DNA from: Salinarimonas ramus
Lineage (GTDB): Bacteria; Pseudomonadota; Alphaproteobacteria; Rhizobiales; Beijerinckiaceae
DNA: 64,000 nt
Assembly: GCF_014645695.1 (NCBI RefSeq)
Contig: NZ_BMMF01000001.1
Span: forward strand, 310,001 to 374,000
Reading direction: 5' to 3'
Positions 1-8,423 of this stretch are shown here, piece by piece (within the stretch, counting starts at the first letter, position 1; every line of letters starts with the position of its first letter). The notes under the pieces are model-generated. The model searched no databases. It worked only from the letters and a program-made list of their open reading frames with translations, and was not told the DNA's origin. A program made the position numbers and the translations under genes.

Positions 1-296
1 TCGCCGTCGCGAACCGCCTGCAGCGCCAGCCACATGGAGGACTTGTAGCGCCCCACCCGCAGCGCCTGGCTCGGCTTGTCGTCCATCTTCACCGAGACGG
101 CGGCGTGGCGCAGCTCCGTCGCCTCCCTGAGCTTGGGATGCGCGTCGAGGATCGGGCGCACGACCGCCTCGTCCCCGTGCATGACGAAGCGCATGCCGGG
201 ATGACGCTCCAGCGCGAGCGCGGCCCCGGGAACCACCACGGAAGGGCCGTGGTCGCCGCCCATGGCGTCGAGCGAGATCCGGATCGTCTTCGTCAT
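1..296 (-). CDS. plsX: Phosphate acyltransferase PlsX, N-terminal part (cut by window start)
   Basis: PlsX makes acyl-phosphate from acyl-ACP, the first step of the PlsX/PlsY route to phosphatidic acid at the inner membrane. The reverse complement from the ATG at 296 reads MTKTIRISLDAMGGDHGPS, the hallmark PlsX N-terminus (DAMGGDxGP). It continues in frame for 98 codons to the window edge with no stop, including family-like text such as KMDDKPSQALR. The remaining two thirds lie outside the window. Nothing downstream can be judged. Recognition of the family is firm; only completeness is unknown. Confidence 0.93.
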   Translation of the reverse strand, partial: MTKTIRISLDAMGGDHGPSVVVPGAALALERHPGMRFVMHGDEAVVRPILDAHPKLREATELRHAAVSVKMDDKPSQALRVGRYKSSMWLALQAVRDG

Positions 297-454
297 CGTC
301 AACGGGCGCGTCGTCTCGCGTGAGGGCGTGGGGGAAGCCGGGCCGCCTCGTCGCGGAGCCCGGTCGAGGAGCCCGGACCATAGCGACCCGTTCCGTCGCC
401 GCAACCGAAATCTCCGGCAGCGCTCGGGAACGCCCGCAGGTGAGCTGCCCCGGA

Positions 455-778
455 TCAGTGCCTGCGTCGATCTCGGACGCGCGCTTCCCAATCGAAGCCG
501 CCGTAGGACACGATGTGGACGAAGACCTCGCCCTGCGCGTCGTCCACGCTGAAGGCGATCGAGCCGCGCAGGCCAGCCCCGATGACGCGCAGGCCCGAAA
601 AGAGCTCGTTCCTGACGGTACCGCGGTGCGGCGTGTCGGCGAGCGCGAAGGTCGCTTGACGCAGCTCGCGGAGGATCAGCTTCGTGGTCGCCGCGCCAGC
701 GTGCGGCTTCATGCTGCGCTCGATAGCGCGGAAGTCGTCAGCGACCCGCGGATGGAGCCGAACCTCGTAACGCTTCAC
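455..778 (-). CDS. ParE/RelE-family toxin of a type II toxin-antitoxin pair
   Basis: A 107-residue basic protein beginning with a GTG codon that reads MKRYEVRLHPRVADDF. The opening strand-helix (YEVRLHPxVxxDF), the central hairpin sequence ADTPHRGTVRNEL and the strand ending FVHIVSYGG are typical of the ParE/RelE fold, whose members inhibit gyrase or cut mRNA on the ribosome. Its start overlaps the stop of the upstream gene by four bases (GTGA), so the two are translationally coupled in antitoxin-toxin order. Which target this toxin hits cannot be told from sequence. Confidence 0.8.
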   Translation of the reverse strand: MKRYEVRLHPRVADDFRAIERSMKPHAGAATTKLILRELRQATFALADTPHRGTVRNELFSGLRVIGAGLRGSIAFSVDDAQGEVFVHIVSYGGFDWEARVRDRRRH

Positions 779-1041
779 TCGTCATCCAGCCCGAGCTCGG
801 CGGAGATCGCGGCGAACGCCTCGTCCGCGTCCACGTATTCCTCCAGAGGCGTCGCCATTCGCTCGCGAATGACGTCCGCCATCGCGGCGAGCATGAGCCG
901 ACGTTCCTCTTCCGCTCGCATCATGTCCTCGACCGCGGCCGCGACACCGGCGCTCGCCGTCGCGAAGACGCCGCTCTCCACCTGCTCCATCAGGAACCGG
1001 TGATGGCGCTCGGTGAAGCTCAATGTCGTCTTGATCGTCAT
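775..1041 (-). CDS. ParD/CopG-like antitoxin partner
   Basis: An 88-residue acidic protein (MTIKTTLSFTERHHRF onward). The N-terminal strand followed by helices (SFTERHHRFLMEQVESGVFATASAGVAAAVEDMMR) resembles ParD-type ribbon-helix-helix antitoxins, which bind their own promoter and neutralise the toxin with an acidic C-terminal tail (here EEYVDADEAFAAISAELGLDDE). I chose the ATG at 1041 rather than the longer reading from 1104 because the ribbon-helix-helix domain starts here. The gene precedes and overlaps the toxin gene by four bases. Autoregulation is expected for the family but no operator was identified. Confidence 0.75.
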   Translation of the reverse strand: MTIKTTLSFTERHHRFLMEQVESGVFATASAGVAAAVEDMMRAEEERRLMLAAMADVIRERMATPLEEYVDADEAFAAISAELGLDDE

Positions 1042-1122
1042 CTTGCGCTCCGATGGTATGACTAATTCATACCGCAAACGCCCGTCGGCGGCAAGGCGAT
1101 CCAAGCCCCACGCTTTCAGACC

Positions 1123-2286
1123 TCACGCGTCCACACCCCCCTCCGCGACCGGCTCCGCCCCCTCGTCCGTCGCGCCCTTCTCCCAGCCCTCCTTCGTCTC
1201 CGCGACGAAGTCCTCGAGCCGCTTCTCGCGGATGGCCTTGCGCAGTCCCGCCATCAGCTCCTGGTAATAGGCGAGGTTGTTCCAGGTCAGCAGCATCATG
1301 GCGAGGATCTCGTTGGAACGGACGAGATGGTGCAGGTAGGCGCGGGAATAGGCGTTGGCCGCCTCGCACTTGGAGCCCTTGTCGAGGGGGCGGGTGTCCT
1401 CGGCGTGCTTGGCGTTCTTGAGGTTGAGCCGGCCGTGGCGGGTGAAGGCCATGCCGTGGCGCCCGGCACGCGTGGGCATCACGCAGTCGAACATGTCGAC
1501 CCCGCGCCGCACCGCCTCGACGATGTCGTCGGGCGTGCCGACCCCCATGAGGTAGCGCGGCTTCGTCGCAGGCAGATGGGGCTCCACCGCCTCGATCATG
1601 GCGAGCATGACGTCCTGCGGCTCGCCCACCGCCAGCCCGCCGATGGCGTAGCCCTTCAGGTCGAGATCGACGAGCGCGCGCGCGCTCTCCACGCGCAGCC
1701 GCTCCACCGCCCCGCCCTGCACGATGCCGAACATGGCCTTGCCCGGCTGCTCGCCGAAGGCGACGCGGCAGCGCTCCGCCCAGCGCAGGCTGAGCCGCAT
1801 CGCCTTCTCGACCGCCTCGTCCGTGTTGGGCAGCTTCACGCACTCGTCGAGCTGCATCTGGATGTCGGAGCCGAGCAGCCCCTGGATCTCGATGGCGCGC
1901 TCGGGCGTGAGCCGATGCATCGAGCCGTCGACGTGGGACTGGAAGGTCACGCCGTCCTCGTCGAGCTTGCGCAGGCCGGCGAGCGACATGACCTGGAAGC
2001 CGCCCGAATCGGTGAGGATCGGGTAGGGCCAGTTCATGAAGGCGTGCAGCCCGCCGAGCCGCGCGATGCGCTCCGCGCCCGGCCGCAGCATCAGGTGATA
2101 GACGTTGCCGAGCACGACGTCGGCGCCGAGCGCCTTCACCTGATCGGGATACATGGCCTTCACGGTCGCCGCGGTGCCCACCGGCATGAAGGCCGGCGTG
2201 CGGATGACGCCGCGGGGCATGCGGATCTCGCCGGAGCGGGCGGCGCCGTCCTGGGCGGCGACGGTGAAGACGAATTCCTCGCTCAT
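1123..2286 (-). CDS. tgt: Queuine tRNA-ribosyltransferase (TGT) with an altered zinc site
   Basis: TGT exchanges guanine-34 of GUN-anticodon tRNAs for the preQ1 base in queuosine synthesis. The 387-residue length, DSGGFQVMS (general acid/base Asp) and [13 protein letters not shown] (nucleophile Asp) are canonical. The usual zinc motif CxCxxC plus His is not intact: the aligned segment reads [15 protein letters not shown] (about residues 300-314), so the first Cys is Ser305, the second is retained as Cys307 and the third is Ala310. The later His (IHNL in E. coli) aligns with Asn in LTWNNL. The start overlaps the stop of the upstream gene (ATGA). It is the last gene of the queA operon, so the queuosine role is secure despite the odd site. 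Confidence 0.95.
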   Translation of the reverse strand: MSEEFVFTVAAQDGAARSGEIRMPRGVIRTPAFMPVGTAATVKAMYPDQVKALGADVVLGNVYHLMLRPGAERIARLGGLHAFMNWPYPILTDSGGFQVMSLAGLRKLDEDGVTFQSHVDGSMHRLTPERAIEIQGLLGSDIQMQLDECVKLPNTDEAVEKAMRLSLRWAERCRVAFGEQPGKAMFGIVQGGAVERLRVESARALVDLDLKGYAIGGLAVGEPQDVMLAMIEAVEPHLPATKPRYLMGVGTPDDIVEAVRRGVDMFDCVMPTRAGRHGMAFTRHGRLNLKNAKHAEDTRPLDKGSKCEAANAYSRAYLHHLVRSNEILAMMLLTWNNLAYYQELMAGLRKAIREKRLEDFVAETKEGWEKGATDEGAEPVAEGGVDA

Positions 2287-2861
2287 GCTGGTCCTTTCGC
2301 CACCTTGAACAGATGCGCCGGCAGGCGCGTCATCACGAAGATCGCCACGGGCAGCGCCTCGCGCGCCTCGCGCTCGAGGCGGGCCTCGTGATCGTGCGCG
2401 CGACCGTCGGCGCCGGCCGCCGGGACGCGCGCGTCGAGATCGGCACCGAGCGCCCGCACCGCGGCGATGGTCGCACGCAGCTTCGGGACGAGGAAGCCGA
2501 TCGGCGTGTCGAGATCGCGCAGCCGCTCGATCTTCTCCTCGAGCGTGCCGCGCCAGCGCCCGCCGAGCACCCGATGCGCCAGGGTGACGTGGCGCTCGAC
2601 GACGCTGCCGGCGAGGAGGATGCAGCTCATGTGCCGGCCCGTCACGTAGGCCGAGACGAGCTCGCGATAGGCCGTGCGGTCGTAGGTGCCGAGCGTCGAC
2701 GGAGGCACGCCGATCGTCGCGGCGACCCAGGCCCGGCGACGCAGCACCGCCTCCTCGTCGCTCGGCTCCGTGGCGAGCGCGTAATGCAGGTCGAGATCGC
2801 GGCTCGCGTCCGCCTCGTCGCCGGCGGGCGCGCCGAACAGGTCCGTCTCTGCCGCCGTCAC
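2283..2861 (-). CDS. Conserved-looking protein of unknown function between queA and tgt
   Basis: A 192-residue protein read from a GTG at 2861 whose GTGA overlaps the queA stop. Its own stop overlaps the tgt start, so three genes are translationally coupled. No membrane segment or signal peptide is visible. The N-terminal half is acidic and the core is helical (for example [27 protein letters not shown], then [22 protein letters not shown]). I do not recognise a domain. The tight placement inside a queuosine operon suggests a linked or merely co-expressed role, which is inference only. Coding potential is supported by the overlaps on both sides. Confidence 0.8.
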   Translation of the reverse strand: MTAAETDLFGAPAGDEADASRDLDLHYALATEPSDEEAVLRRRAWVAATIGVPPSTLGTYDRTAYRELVSAYVTGRHMSCILLAGSVVERHVTLAHRVLGGRWRGTLEEKIERLRDLDTPIGFLVPKLRATIAAVRALGADLDARVPAAGADGRAHDHEARLEREAREALPVAIFVMTRLPAHLFKVAKGPA

Positions 2862-3952
2862 GATCGCCCCGGCTCCGAGCCGGCGTCGTGTGCGCGAAGC
2901 AGCAGGCTCGAATCGCCGAAGGAATAGAACCGATAGCCCTCTCGGATCGCGTGCGCGTAGGCGCCGCGCATCGTGTCGATGCCGGCGAAGGCGCAGACGA
3001 GCATCATCAGGGTCGAGCGCGGCAGGTGGAAGTTCGTCATCAGCGCGTCCACGGCGCGGAAGCGGAAGCCCGGCGTGATGAAGATGTCCGTATCGCCCGA
3101 AAACGGCGGGATCGTGCCGTCTTCCGCGACCGCGCTCTCGAGAAGCCGCAGCGAGGTGGTGCCGACCGCCACGATCCGCGAGCCGCGCGCCCGCGCGGCG
3201 TTGAGCGCGTCCGCCGTCTGCGCCGTGATCGTCCCCCATTCGGCATGCATGCGGTGCTCGGTCGTGTCCTGCGCCTTCACCGGCAGGAAGGTGCCCGCAC
3301 CCACGTGCAGCGTGACGAAATGCCGAGCGATTCCGCGCGCTTCCAGGCGGCGGAAGAGATCGTCCGTGAAGTGGAGCCCGGCGGTGGGTGCGGCCACGGC
3401 CCCGGCCTCGCGGGCGTAGATCGTCTGGTAGTCGGATGCGTCGCGGTCGTCCGCCGCCCGCTTGCCGGCGATGTAGGGCGGCAGCGGCATCTCGCCGAGG
3501 CGCACGACGGCCATGTCGAGATCGGGCCCGGCGAGCGCGAAATCGAGGACGACGTCGCCGCCCTCGCCCTTCTCGACGACGCGCGCCTCCAGCGTGCCGA
3601 CCTCCGCCCCCTCCTCCCCGAAGACGAGCGTGTCGCCGGGCACGAGCTTCTTCGCGGGCCGGGCGAAGGCGCGCCAGCGGCCGGCGCCCTCGCGCTTGTG
3701 CAGCAGGATCTCGAGGCCGGCCACCGCCTCGCCGCGCGTGCGGCGGGCGTGAAGGCGCGCCGGGATGACCTTGGTGTCGTTGAGGACGAGGACGTCGCCG
3801 GGCTCCAGCAGGTCGGGGAGGTCGCGCACGGTTCGGTCGGCGAGGTCCTCGCCCGGACGCACTACGAGAAGACGCGCGGCGTCCCGCGGCTCGGCGGGGC
3901 GCAGGGCGATGCGGTCTTCGGGGAGCTCGAAGTCGAATTCGTCGACGCGCAT
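2858..3952 (-). CDS. queA: S-adenosylmethionine:tRNA ribosyltransferase-isomerase QueA
   Basis: QueA transfers and isomerises the ribose of S-adenosylmethionine onto preQ1-modified tRNA, giving epoxyqueuosine, the step after TGT. The 364-residue protein opens [24 protein letters not shown], the standard QueA start. It carries [45 protein letters not shown] and [20 protein letters not shown] in the expected order. It is the first gene of a three-gene operon with an unknown gene and tgt. A perfect 10-bp hairpin lies just upstream, separating it from the FadL gene. Confidence 0.97.
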   Translation of the reverse strand: MRVDEFDFELPEDRIALRPAEPRDAARLLVVRPGEDLADRTVRDLPDLLEPGDVLVLNDTKVIPARLHARRTRGEAVAGLEILLHKREGAGRWRAFARPAKKLVPGDTLVFGEEGAEVGTLEARVVEKGEGGDVVLDFALAGPDLDMAVVRLGEMPLPPYIAGKRAADDRDASDYQTIYAREAGAVAAPTAGLHFTDDLFRRLEARGIARHFVTLHVGAGTFLPVKAQDTTEHRMHAEWGTITAQTADALNAARARGSRIVAVGTTSLRLLESAVAEDGTIPPFSGDTDIFITPGFRFRAVDALMTNFHLPRSTLMMLVCAFAGIDTMRGAYAHAIREGYRFYSFGDSSLLLRAHDAGSEPGRS

Positions 3953-4005
3953 GGGGCCTCTCGCGCGGTGGCCTCGCCGGGAGCGGGAACCCGGGAGGTC
4001 ACCCG

Positions 4006-4029
4006 GGGCGGCGTCTTGTGACGCCGCCC
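4006..4029. terminator. Strong hairpin between FadL gene and queA
   Basis: GGGCGGCGTC and its exact complement GACGCCGCCC flank a TTGT loop, a 10-bp perfect stem. It lies 53 bases after the stop of the minus-strand FadL gene and 53 bases before the queA start. There is no T tract on either strand, so it is a hairpin terminator or attenuator candidate rather than a canonical intrinsic terminator. Confidence 0.5.
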
Positions 4030-4081
4030 GTCCGCGCGGTCAAGCCGGCACGCCCGGCGCTCTCTCGGCTACGAGCCGGTC

Positions 4082-5422
4082 TCAGGGCTTGTAGACGCCG
4101 CCGGGCACGGCCGAGGCCGCCTGCGGGCGGTCCCAGCGATAGGTCAGCGACACCGAGAAGATGTCGACCGACGGCTCGGCGGAGGCGACGTATTGCAGCT
4201 GCTGGAAGGACGGGTTGTTCGACGCCGCCGTCAGCGTCACCGGCGCCTCCTCCACGAAGAGGTGCGCGTAGGACGCGTCGAAGCGCAGCTGCTCGGTGAA
4301 CTGATAGCCGACGCCGGCGGAGAGCCAGAGGCGGTCGTTGTCCGAAATGATGACCGTGCGCACGCGGTCCGACACCGCCGACCACTCGTAGGCGACGCCC
4401 GCGCGGAGCGTCAGGCGGTCGTTCCACTTGTACTCCGCGCCGGCGGACAGGTAGACGCTGTCGTCGTACTCGAAGTTGAGGAAGTTCTGCACCGTGCCGT
4501 TGGCGAGGCGGATCGGGATGTTGTCGAACACGCTCCAGTTCGTCCACTCGCCGCCGAGATGCACGGTCCAGCGATCGTTCAGCACCTGCGAGTAACCGAC
4601 CGTGATCGAATCGGGCAGCTGCAGGCGCGCGCTCACCGGGATCGGGATGCCCGCCGTCGGGCCGACGCCGGCGGTGAGCGTGCCGGAGAGGTCGTGCTCG
4701 ATGGTCGAGCGGTAGCTGATGCCGAAGGTCGCGCCCTCCCACGGCGTCAGAACGGCGCCGACGCGGAAGCCGAGCGCGAAGTCGTCGCCCTCGAGCGACG
4801 TCGAGGGGACGCTCGCGATCGTGGTCGGGATCGGCGTCAGCGCGCGCTTGAGGCCGATGTCGATGTACTGGAACTGCACCGCGGCGCCCAGCGACAGCAT
4901 GTCGTTCACCCGCCAGCCGATCGTCGGCGAGAAGTTGAGCGTACGGATCGAGGCGGAGCGATTGTAGAAGGTCGCGAGGGAGTTCTGCGTCTCGGGCTTC
5001 GAGCTCAGGCCGTAGGGCGCGCCCGTGGTCCAGCCGAGGTAGAGGTCGCCGACCTGGAAGTTCGTGTAGGAGGCCGGCACGAAGGCGCCGTTGCCGCCGA
5101 TGTTCCCCGTGCCCGCCGGAAGGCCGAGCAGCCGCGCCGTGCCGAGCGTGACGGGGTCCGTCACGTCGTATTCCGCCTGCGGCAGGATGTAGGTGGCGTT
5201 GAACTGCGAGTTGCGGCCCGGGAAGAGCGTGATCGCCGCCGGGTTCCAGGCCATGGAGCCCAGGCCGATGCCGCCCGAGGCGCCGCCGGCGAAGGACAGG
5301 CCGAGACCCTGGGCGCTCTGGCCCGACCGCAGCGAGAAGGAGCTGGCGTTCGCGCTGGTCGCGGCGACGAGAGCAGCCGCGGACACCGTGGCGAGGACGA
5401 GGGCCGAGCGAAGCGATGCCAT
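4082..5422 (-). CDS. FadL/OmpP1-type outer-membrane transporter
   Basis: A 446-residue outer-membrane beta-barrel of the FadL/OmpP1/TodX family, which admits long-chain fatty acids or other hydrophobic compounds. The N-terminal signal peptide is clear (hydrophobic LVLATVSAAALVAATSANA, cleavage before SSFSLRSGQSAQGLG). The mature start matches the family pattern SxxxQSAxGLGxxxAGGA...GxGSMxxNPA(A/T), followed by barrel repeats and an aromatic C-terminus (SLTYRWDRP) near the end. The ATG at 5422 is preferred over the in-frame ATG 84 bases upstream (5506) because AGGAAAC sits just ahead of it and the signal peptide begins here. Substrate is unknown. The nearby enoyl-CoA hydratases and thioesterase make lipids plausible. 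Confidence 0.92.
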   Translation of the reverse strand: MASLRSALVLATVSAAALVAATSANASSFSLRSGQSAQGLGLSFAGGASGGIGLGSMAWNPAAITLFPGRNSQFNATYILPQAEYDVTDPVTLGTARLLGLPAGTGNIGGNGAFVPASYTNFQVGDLYLGWTTGAPYGLSSKPETQNSLATFYNRSASIRTLNFSPTIGWRVNDMLSLGAAVQFQYIDIGLKRALTPIPTTIASVPSTSLEGDDFALGFRVGAVLTPWEGATFGISYRSTIEHDLSGTLTAGVGPTAGIPIPVSARLQLPDSITVGYSQVLNDRWTVHLGGEWTNWSVFDNIPIRLANGTVQNFLNFEYDDSVYLSAGAEYKWNDRLTLRAGVAYEWSAVSDRVRTVIISDNDRLWLSAGVGYQFTEQLRFDASYAHLFVEEAPVTLTAASNNPSFQQLQYVASAEPSVDIFSVSLTYRWDRPQAASAVPGGVYKP

Positions 5423-5803
5423 GGTCGTTTCCTGTTTTGCGGGCGAGCCCGATTCGTTCATAGATGAACCATCTTCGACCGCGGGATCGGGCCTTGCAAC
5501 CGGCCCGATGGCGTCCGCCACCGAGCGTAACCGTGAGCACGCCACCTCACGGCAAAGCGAAGACGGCTTAATTTGCTAAACGTCTGAGCAGCTTGTGCCC
5601 ATGCGCTGAGCGCGGATGCGAGGTTCCCGCCTAGGACGATGATCCCGCTCGCCTTTTTTCCGTGCCCTCTTTGCCGCGTTCTGTTGCGCGCTCGCCACAG
5701 ATCGGGCACGGCCGGGACGGCGGCACGTCCGCGCGTGCGCATCCGCGCGGTTGCCACGGCGCGCCCGGATCGCCATTCTCCGCCCCGCATCCAGGAGGAC
5801 GAC
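5423..5803. promoter_or_regulatory. Divergent intergenic region between FadL and FAH-family genes
   Basis: A 381-base gap between two outward-facing genes, so both promoters should lie here. The only notable compositional feature is a short AT-rich stretch (about 5567-5583, CTTAATTTGCTAAAC) within otherwise GC-rich DNA. I see no convincing sigma70 box pair, repeat or small gene. AGGAGGAC immediately before 5804 is the ribosome-binding site of the plus-strand gene. Confidence 0.4.
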
Positions 5804-6652
5804 ATGAAGCTGGTACGGTTCGGCGCGCCGGGCGAGGAACGCCCGGGTCTCATCGACGCGCACGGCGCGATCCGCGATCTCTCCGGCGAGATCCCCGACG
5901 TCTCCGGGCCCTGCCTCTCGGCGAAGTCGCTCACCCGCCTCGCGACGCTCGATCCGGAAAGCCTGCCGAAGGCGCCGGACGGCGTGCGGCTCGGCCCCTG
6001 CATCGGCGACGTCGGCCACTTCATCGCGGTGGGCCTCAACTACGCCGACCACGCCGCCGAGACCGGTGCCGCCATCCCCGCCGAGCCGATCCTGTTCTCG
6101 AAGGCGCCATCCTGCATCGTCGGGGCGAACGACGCGATCGAGCTGCCCAAGGGCTCGCAGAAGACCGACTGGGAGGCCGAGCTCGCCATCGTCATCGGCC
6201 GCCGTGCGAGCTACGTCGCCGCCAACGAGGCGCTGGACTACGTCGCCGGCTATTGCGTCTGCAACGACGTCTCCGAGCGCGAATTCCAGATGGAGCGCGG
6301 CGGCCAGTGGATGAAGGGCAAGTCCGCGCCCACCTTCGGCCCCCTCGGCCCCTGGCTCGTCACCGCCGACGAGGTGGGCGATCCGCAGGAGCTGGGAATT
6401 TTCCTCGACGTGAACGGCGAGCGGATGCAGACCGGCTCGACGCGCACGATGATCTTCTCCTGCGCGCAGCTCGTCTCCTACATCTCCCACTTCATGATCC
6501 TGGAGCCGGGCGACGTCATCACCACCGGCACGCCGCCGGGCGTCGGGCTCGGCATGAAGCCGCCGCGCTACCTGAAGGCGGGCGACGTCGTGCGGCTCGG
6601 CATCGAGAAGCTCGGCGAGCAGCAGCAGGTCGTGCGCGCCTTCCCCGGCTGA
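5804..6652 (+). CDS. Fumarylacetoacetate hydrolase (FAH) family protein
   Basis: A 282-residue member of the FAH superfamily, metal-dependent enzymes that cleave or decarboxylate 2-keto acids (ureidoglycolate lyase, 2-hydroxyhepta-2,4-diene-1,7-dioate isomerase, acylpyruvase). Visible hallmarks are GLNYADHAAE, LFSKAPSCIVG, the metal ligands in DWEAELAIVIGR, GYCVCNDVSEREFQ, the KGKSAPTFGPLGPWLV block and ITTGTPPGVG. The start is the ATG preceded by AGGAGGAC. The substrate cannot be assigned. It heads a short plus-strand run with a phosphoesterase and a pyroglutamyl peptidase. Confidence 0.92.
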   Translation: MKLVRFGAPGEERPGLIDAHGAIRDLSGEIPDVSGPCLSAKSLTRLATLDPESLPKAPDGVRLGPCIGDVGHFIAVGLNYADHAAETGAAIPAEPILFSKAPSCIVGANDAIELPKGSQKTDWEAELAIVIGRRASYVAANEALDYVAGYCVCNDVSEREFQMERGGQWMKGKSAPTFGPLGPWLVTADEVGDPQELGIFLDVNGERMQTGSTRTMIFSCAQLVSYISHFMILEPGDVITTGTPPGVGLGMKPPRYLKAGDVVRLGIEKLGEQQQVVRAFPG

Positions 6653-6672
6653 TCGCGGCCGGGTGCGGGTCG

Positions 6673-7215
6673 ATGACCGTCTACTTCACCGCGGACACGC
6701 ACTTCTCCGATCCACGCGTCCTCGCCATCGACCGCCGTCCCTTCGCCTCGCTGGAGGAGCACGACGCGGCACTCGTCGCCCTTTGGCGGGAGACGGTTCG
6801 GGACGACGACGTCGTCTGGCATCTCGGCGACTTCGCCCGAGACCGGCCGGCCGGCCGCGCGGCGGAGATCCTCGCGAGGCTGCCGGGCGAGAAGCACCTG
6901 ATCCTCGGCAACAACGATCCGCAGAGCGTCGCGACGGCGCCCGGCTGGGCGAGCGTCGGGCACTACGCGGAGATCGCGGTCGACGGCCAGCGGCTCGTCC
7001 TGTGCCATTACCCGTTCCGGACCTGGCACGACGGCTCGAAGGGCGTCGTGAACCTGCACGGCCATTCGCACGGGCGGCTGACGCCGATCCCACGGCAATA
7101 CGACGTCGGGGTCGACGTCTGGGACCACCGGCCGGTGACGCTCGAGACGATTCGCGCGCGTCGCCGCCGCGGGCCGCCGGTGAAGCCGCCGGCACGCGCG
7201 AGGAAGACACCGTGA
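6673..7215 (+). CDS. Metallophosphoesterase family protein
   Basis: A 180-residue calcineurin-like phosphoesterase. The metal-binding motifs are in order: FTADTHFSD (DxH), VWHLGDFARD (GD), ILGNND (GNND, variant of GNHE), CHYPFRTW and LHGHSHG (GHxH). Small proteins of this subgroup hydrolyse phosphodiesters or nucleotides, with no specific substrate assignable. It lies 20 bases after the FAH-family gene and its stop overlaps the next start by four bases (GTGA). The basic C-terminal tail (ARRRRGPPVKPPARARKTP) is unstructured. Confidence 0.9.
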   Translation: MTVYFTADTHFSDPRVLAIDRRPFASLEEHDAALVALWRETVRDDDVVWHLGDFARDRPAGRAAEILARLPGEKHLILGNNDPQSVATAPGWASVGHYAEIAVDGQRLVLCHYPFRTWHDGSKGVVNLHGHSHGRLTPIPRQYDVGVDVWDHRPVTLETIRARRRRGPPVKPPARARKTP

Positions 7216-7844
7216 CCCGCCTCCTGATCACCGGCTTCGGGCCCTTCCCCGGCGTCCCGCGCAACCCCACGGAGCGGCTCGCCCGCCGCCTCGCCGCCGA
7301 TCCGCGCTGGCGGCGACGGGGCGTGGAGGCGCGCGCGCTCGTCCTGCCGACCACGTGGCGCGCGGTGGACGAGATCCTCCTTCCCGCGATCCGAGAGACC
7401 CGCCCCGACGCCGTCCTCATGCTCGGCGTCGCCGCGCGGCGGCGGGCGATCACGATCGAGACCCGGGCGGTGAACCGGGTCGGGCGCCTCCTGCCGGACG
7501 CGTCCGGCGGCCTGCCGGCGCGCCTCGCCTATCGGCTGGGCGAGCCGTTCGTGCGGCGCGCGCGCATCGGCGTGCCCCAGCTGCTTCACGCCATGAACGC
7601 GGCGGCGCCCGGTACGACGCGGCTCTCTCGCAATGCGGGGCGCTACCTCTGCAACGCCTCGTCCTACGCGGCGCTCGCCGAAAGCGGTCCGCGCGCGCTC
7701 GTCTTCGTCCACGTTCCGCTGCCGCGCGACCCGGCCCGCGCCACGTCCGCGCGCCCGAGCGAGGCGCAGACCCGCCGCGCGCTGGCCGCCGCGACGGCGA
7801 TGGTGGCGCGGGCGGGCAGAAGGGCTCACCCCGGCAGCGCGTAG
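7212..7844 (+). CDS. pcp: Pyroglutamyl-peptidase I (peptidase C15)
   Basis: A 210-residue cytosolic cysteine peptidase that removes N-terminal pyroglutamate. It opens TRLLITGFGPFPGVPRNPTE, the classic C15 start. The catalytic Glu fits in ITIETRAVN, the Cys in GRYLCNASSY and the His in LVFVHVPLP, so the triad appears complete. The start is GTG overlapping the upstream stop. The 3' end overlaps the convergent thioesterase gene by 19 bases. The internal sequence is more divergent than in E. coli Pcp, so a related C15 specificity is possible. Confidence 0.85.
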   Translation: MTRLLITGFGPFPGVPRNPTERLARRLAADPRWRRRGVEARALVLPTTWRAVDEILLPAIRETRPDAVLMLGVAARRRAITIETRAVNRVGRLLPDASGGLPARLAYRLGEPFVRRARIGVPQLLHAMNAAAPGTTRLSRNAGRYLCNASSYAALAESGPRALVFVHVPLPRDPARATSARPSEAQTRRALAAATAMVARAGRRAHPGSA

Positions 7845-8302
7845 GTGCCTGTCGCGTGGCAGACGGGCTCGCCTCCCCCCGCGGCGGACGTGATGGTCAC
7901 CTCGCCGACCGCGAGCCGGCGGCCGAGCTTCAGGAGGCGGGTGTCGGCGATCAGCGCCGCCTGAGGCGGCTTGCGCAGGAAGTTGAAGGAGAGGCTCGTC
8001 GTCACCGCGAGCGCCACCGGGCCGACATTGGCCAGAACCGCGACGTAGAGCGCGAGGTCGGCCAGCGTCATCATCGAGGGGCCCGACAGCGTGCCACCGG
8101 GGCGGACGTGGCGGGGATGGAAGTCGAGGCGCATGCGGGCGCTGAGCTCGCCGACCGCCTCCACGTGCCAGATCCGGCCGTCGAGATAGATCTCGGGAAA
8201 CTCGCGCTCGAGGAAGGCCTCGACCTCCTCGCGGCTCATCACCGGGCGAGCGGGCCCCGAGCGCCGGGCCACGCCCTCGCGGATTGAAGCCGGCTCGCTC
8301 AT
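7826..8302 (-). CDS. PaaI-like hotdog-fold acyl-CoA thioesterase
   Basis: A 158-residue protein with the hotdog thioesterase layout: a helix-rich start, then DFHPRHVRPGGTLSGPSMMTLADLALYVAVLANVG, corresponding to the family motif RPGGTxSGPxxMxLAD, and strands LAVTTSLSFNFLRKPP. Such enzymes hydrolyse acyl- or aryl-CoA esters. It is divergent from the enoyl-CoA hydratase 121 bases away, and both may serve acyl-CoA breakdown. The gene is convergent with pcp and overlaps its last 19 bases. Confidence 0.87.
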   Translation of the reverse strand: MSEPASIREGVARRSGPARPVMSREEVEAFLEREFPEIYLDGRIWHVEAVGELSARMRLDFHPRHVRPGGTLSGPSMMTLADLALYVAVLANVGPVALAVTTSLSFNFLRKPPQAALIADTRLLKLGRRLAVGEVTITSAAGGGEPVCHATGTYALPG

Positions 8303-8423
8303 CGGGCACTCTCCCCTCGCTCGGCGGGTCTCGCGCCCGCTCGCACGGCATCCAGCCCTCGCCGCGAGCGAAGATCAAGCCCGCGGCGACGAGATCGAGC
8401 GCACCCGCGCCTGGAGGAGAGCC

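Noticed and set aside
3388-3768. Arg/Pro-rich open frame opposite queA
   Set aside because: It is a shadow of queA in another frame: extreme Arg/Pro/Ala bias, no start signal, and the opposite strand encodes a complete known enzyme.
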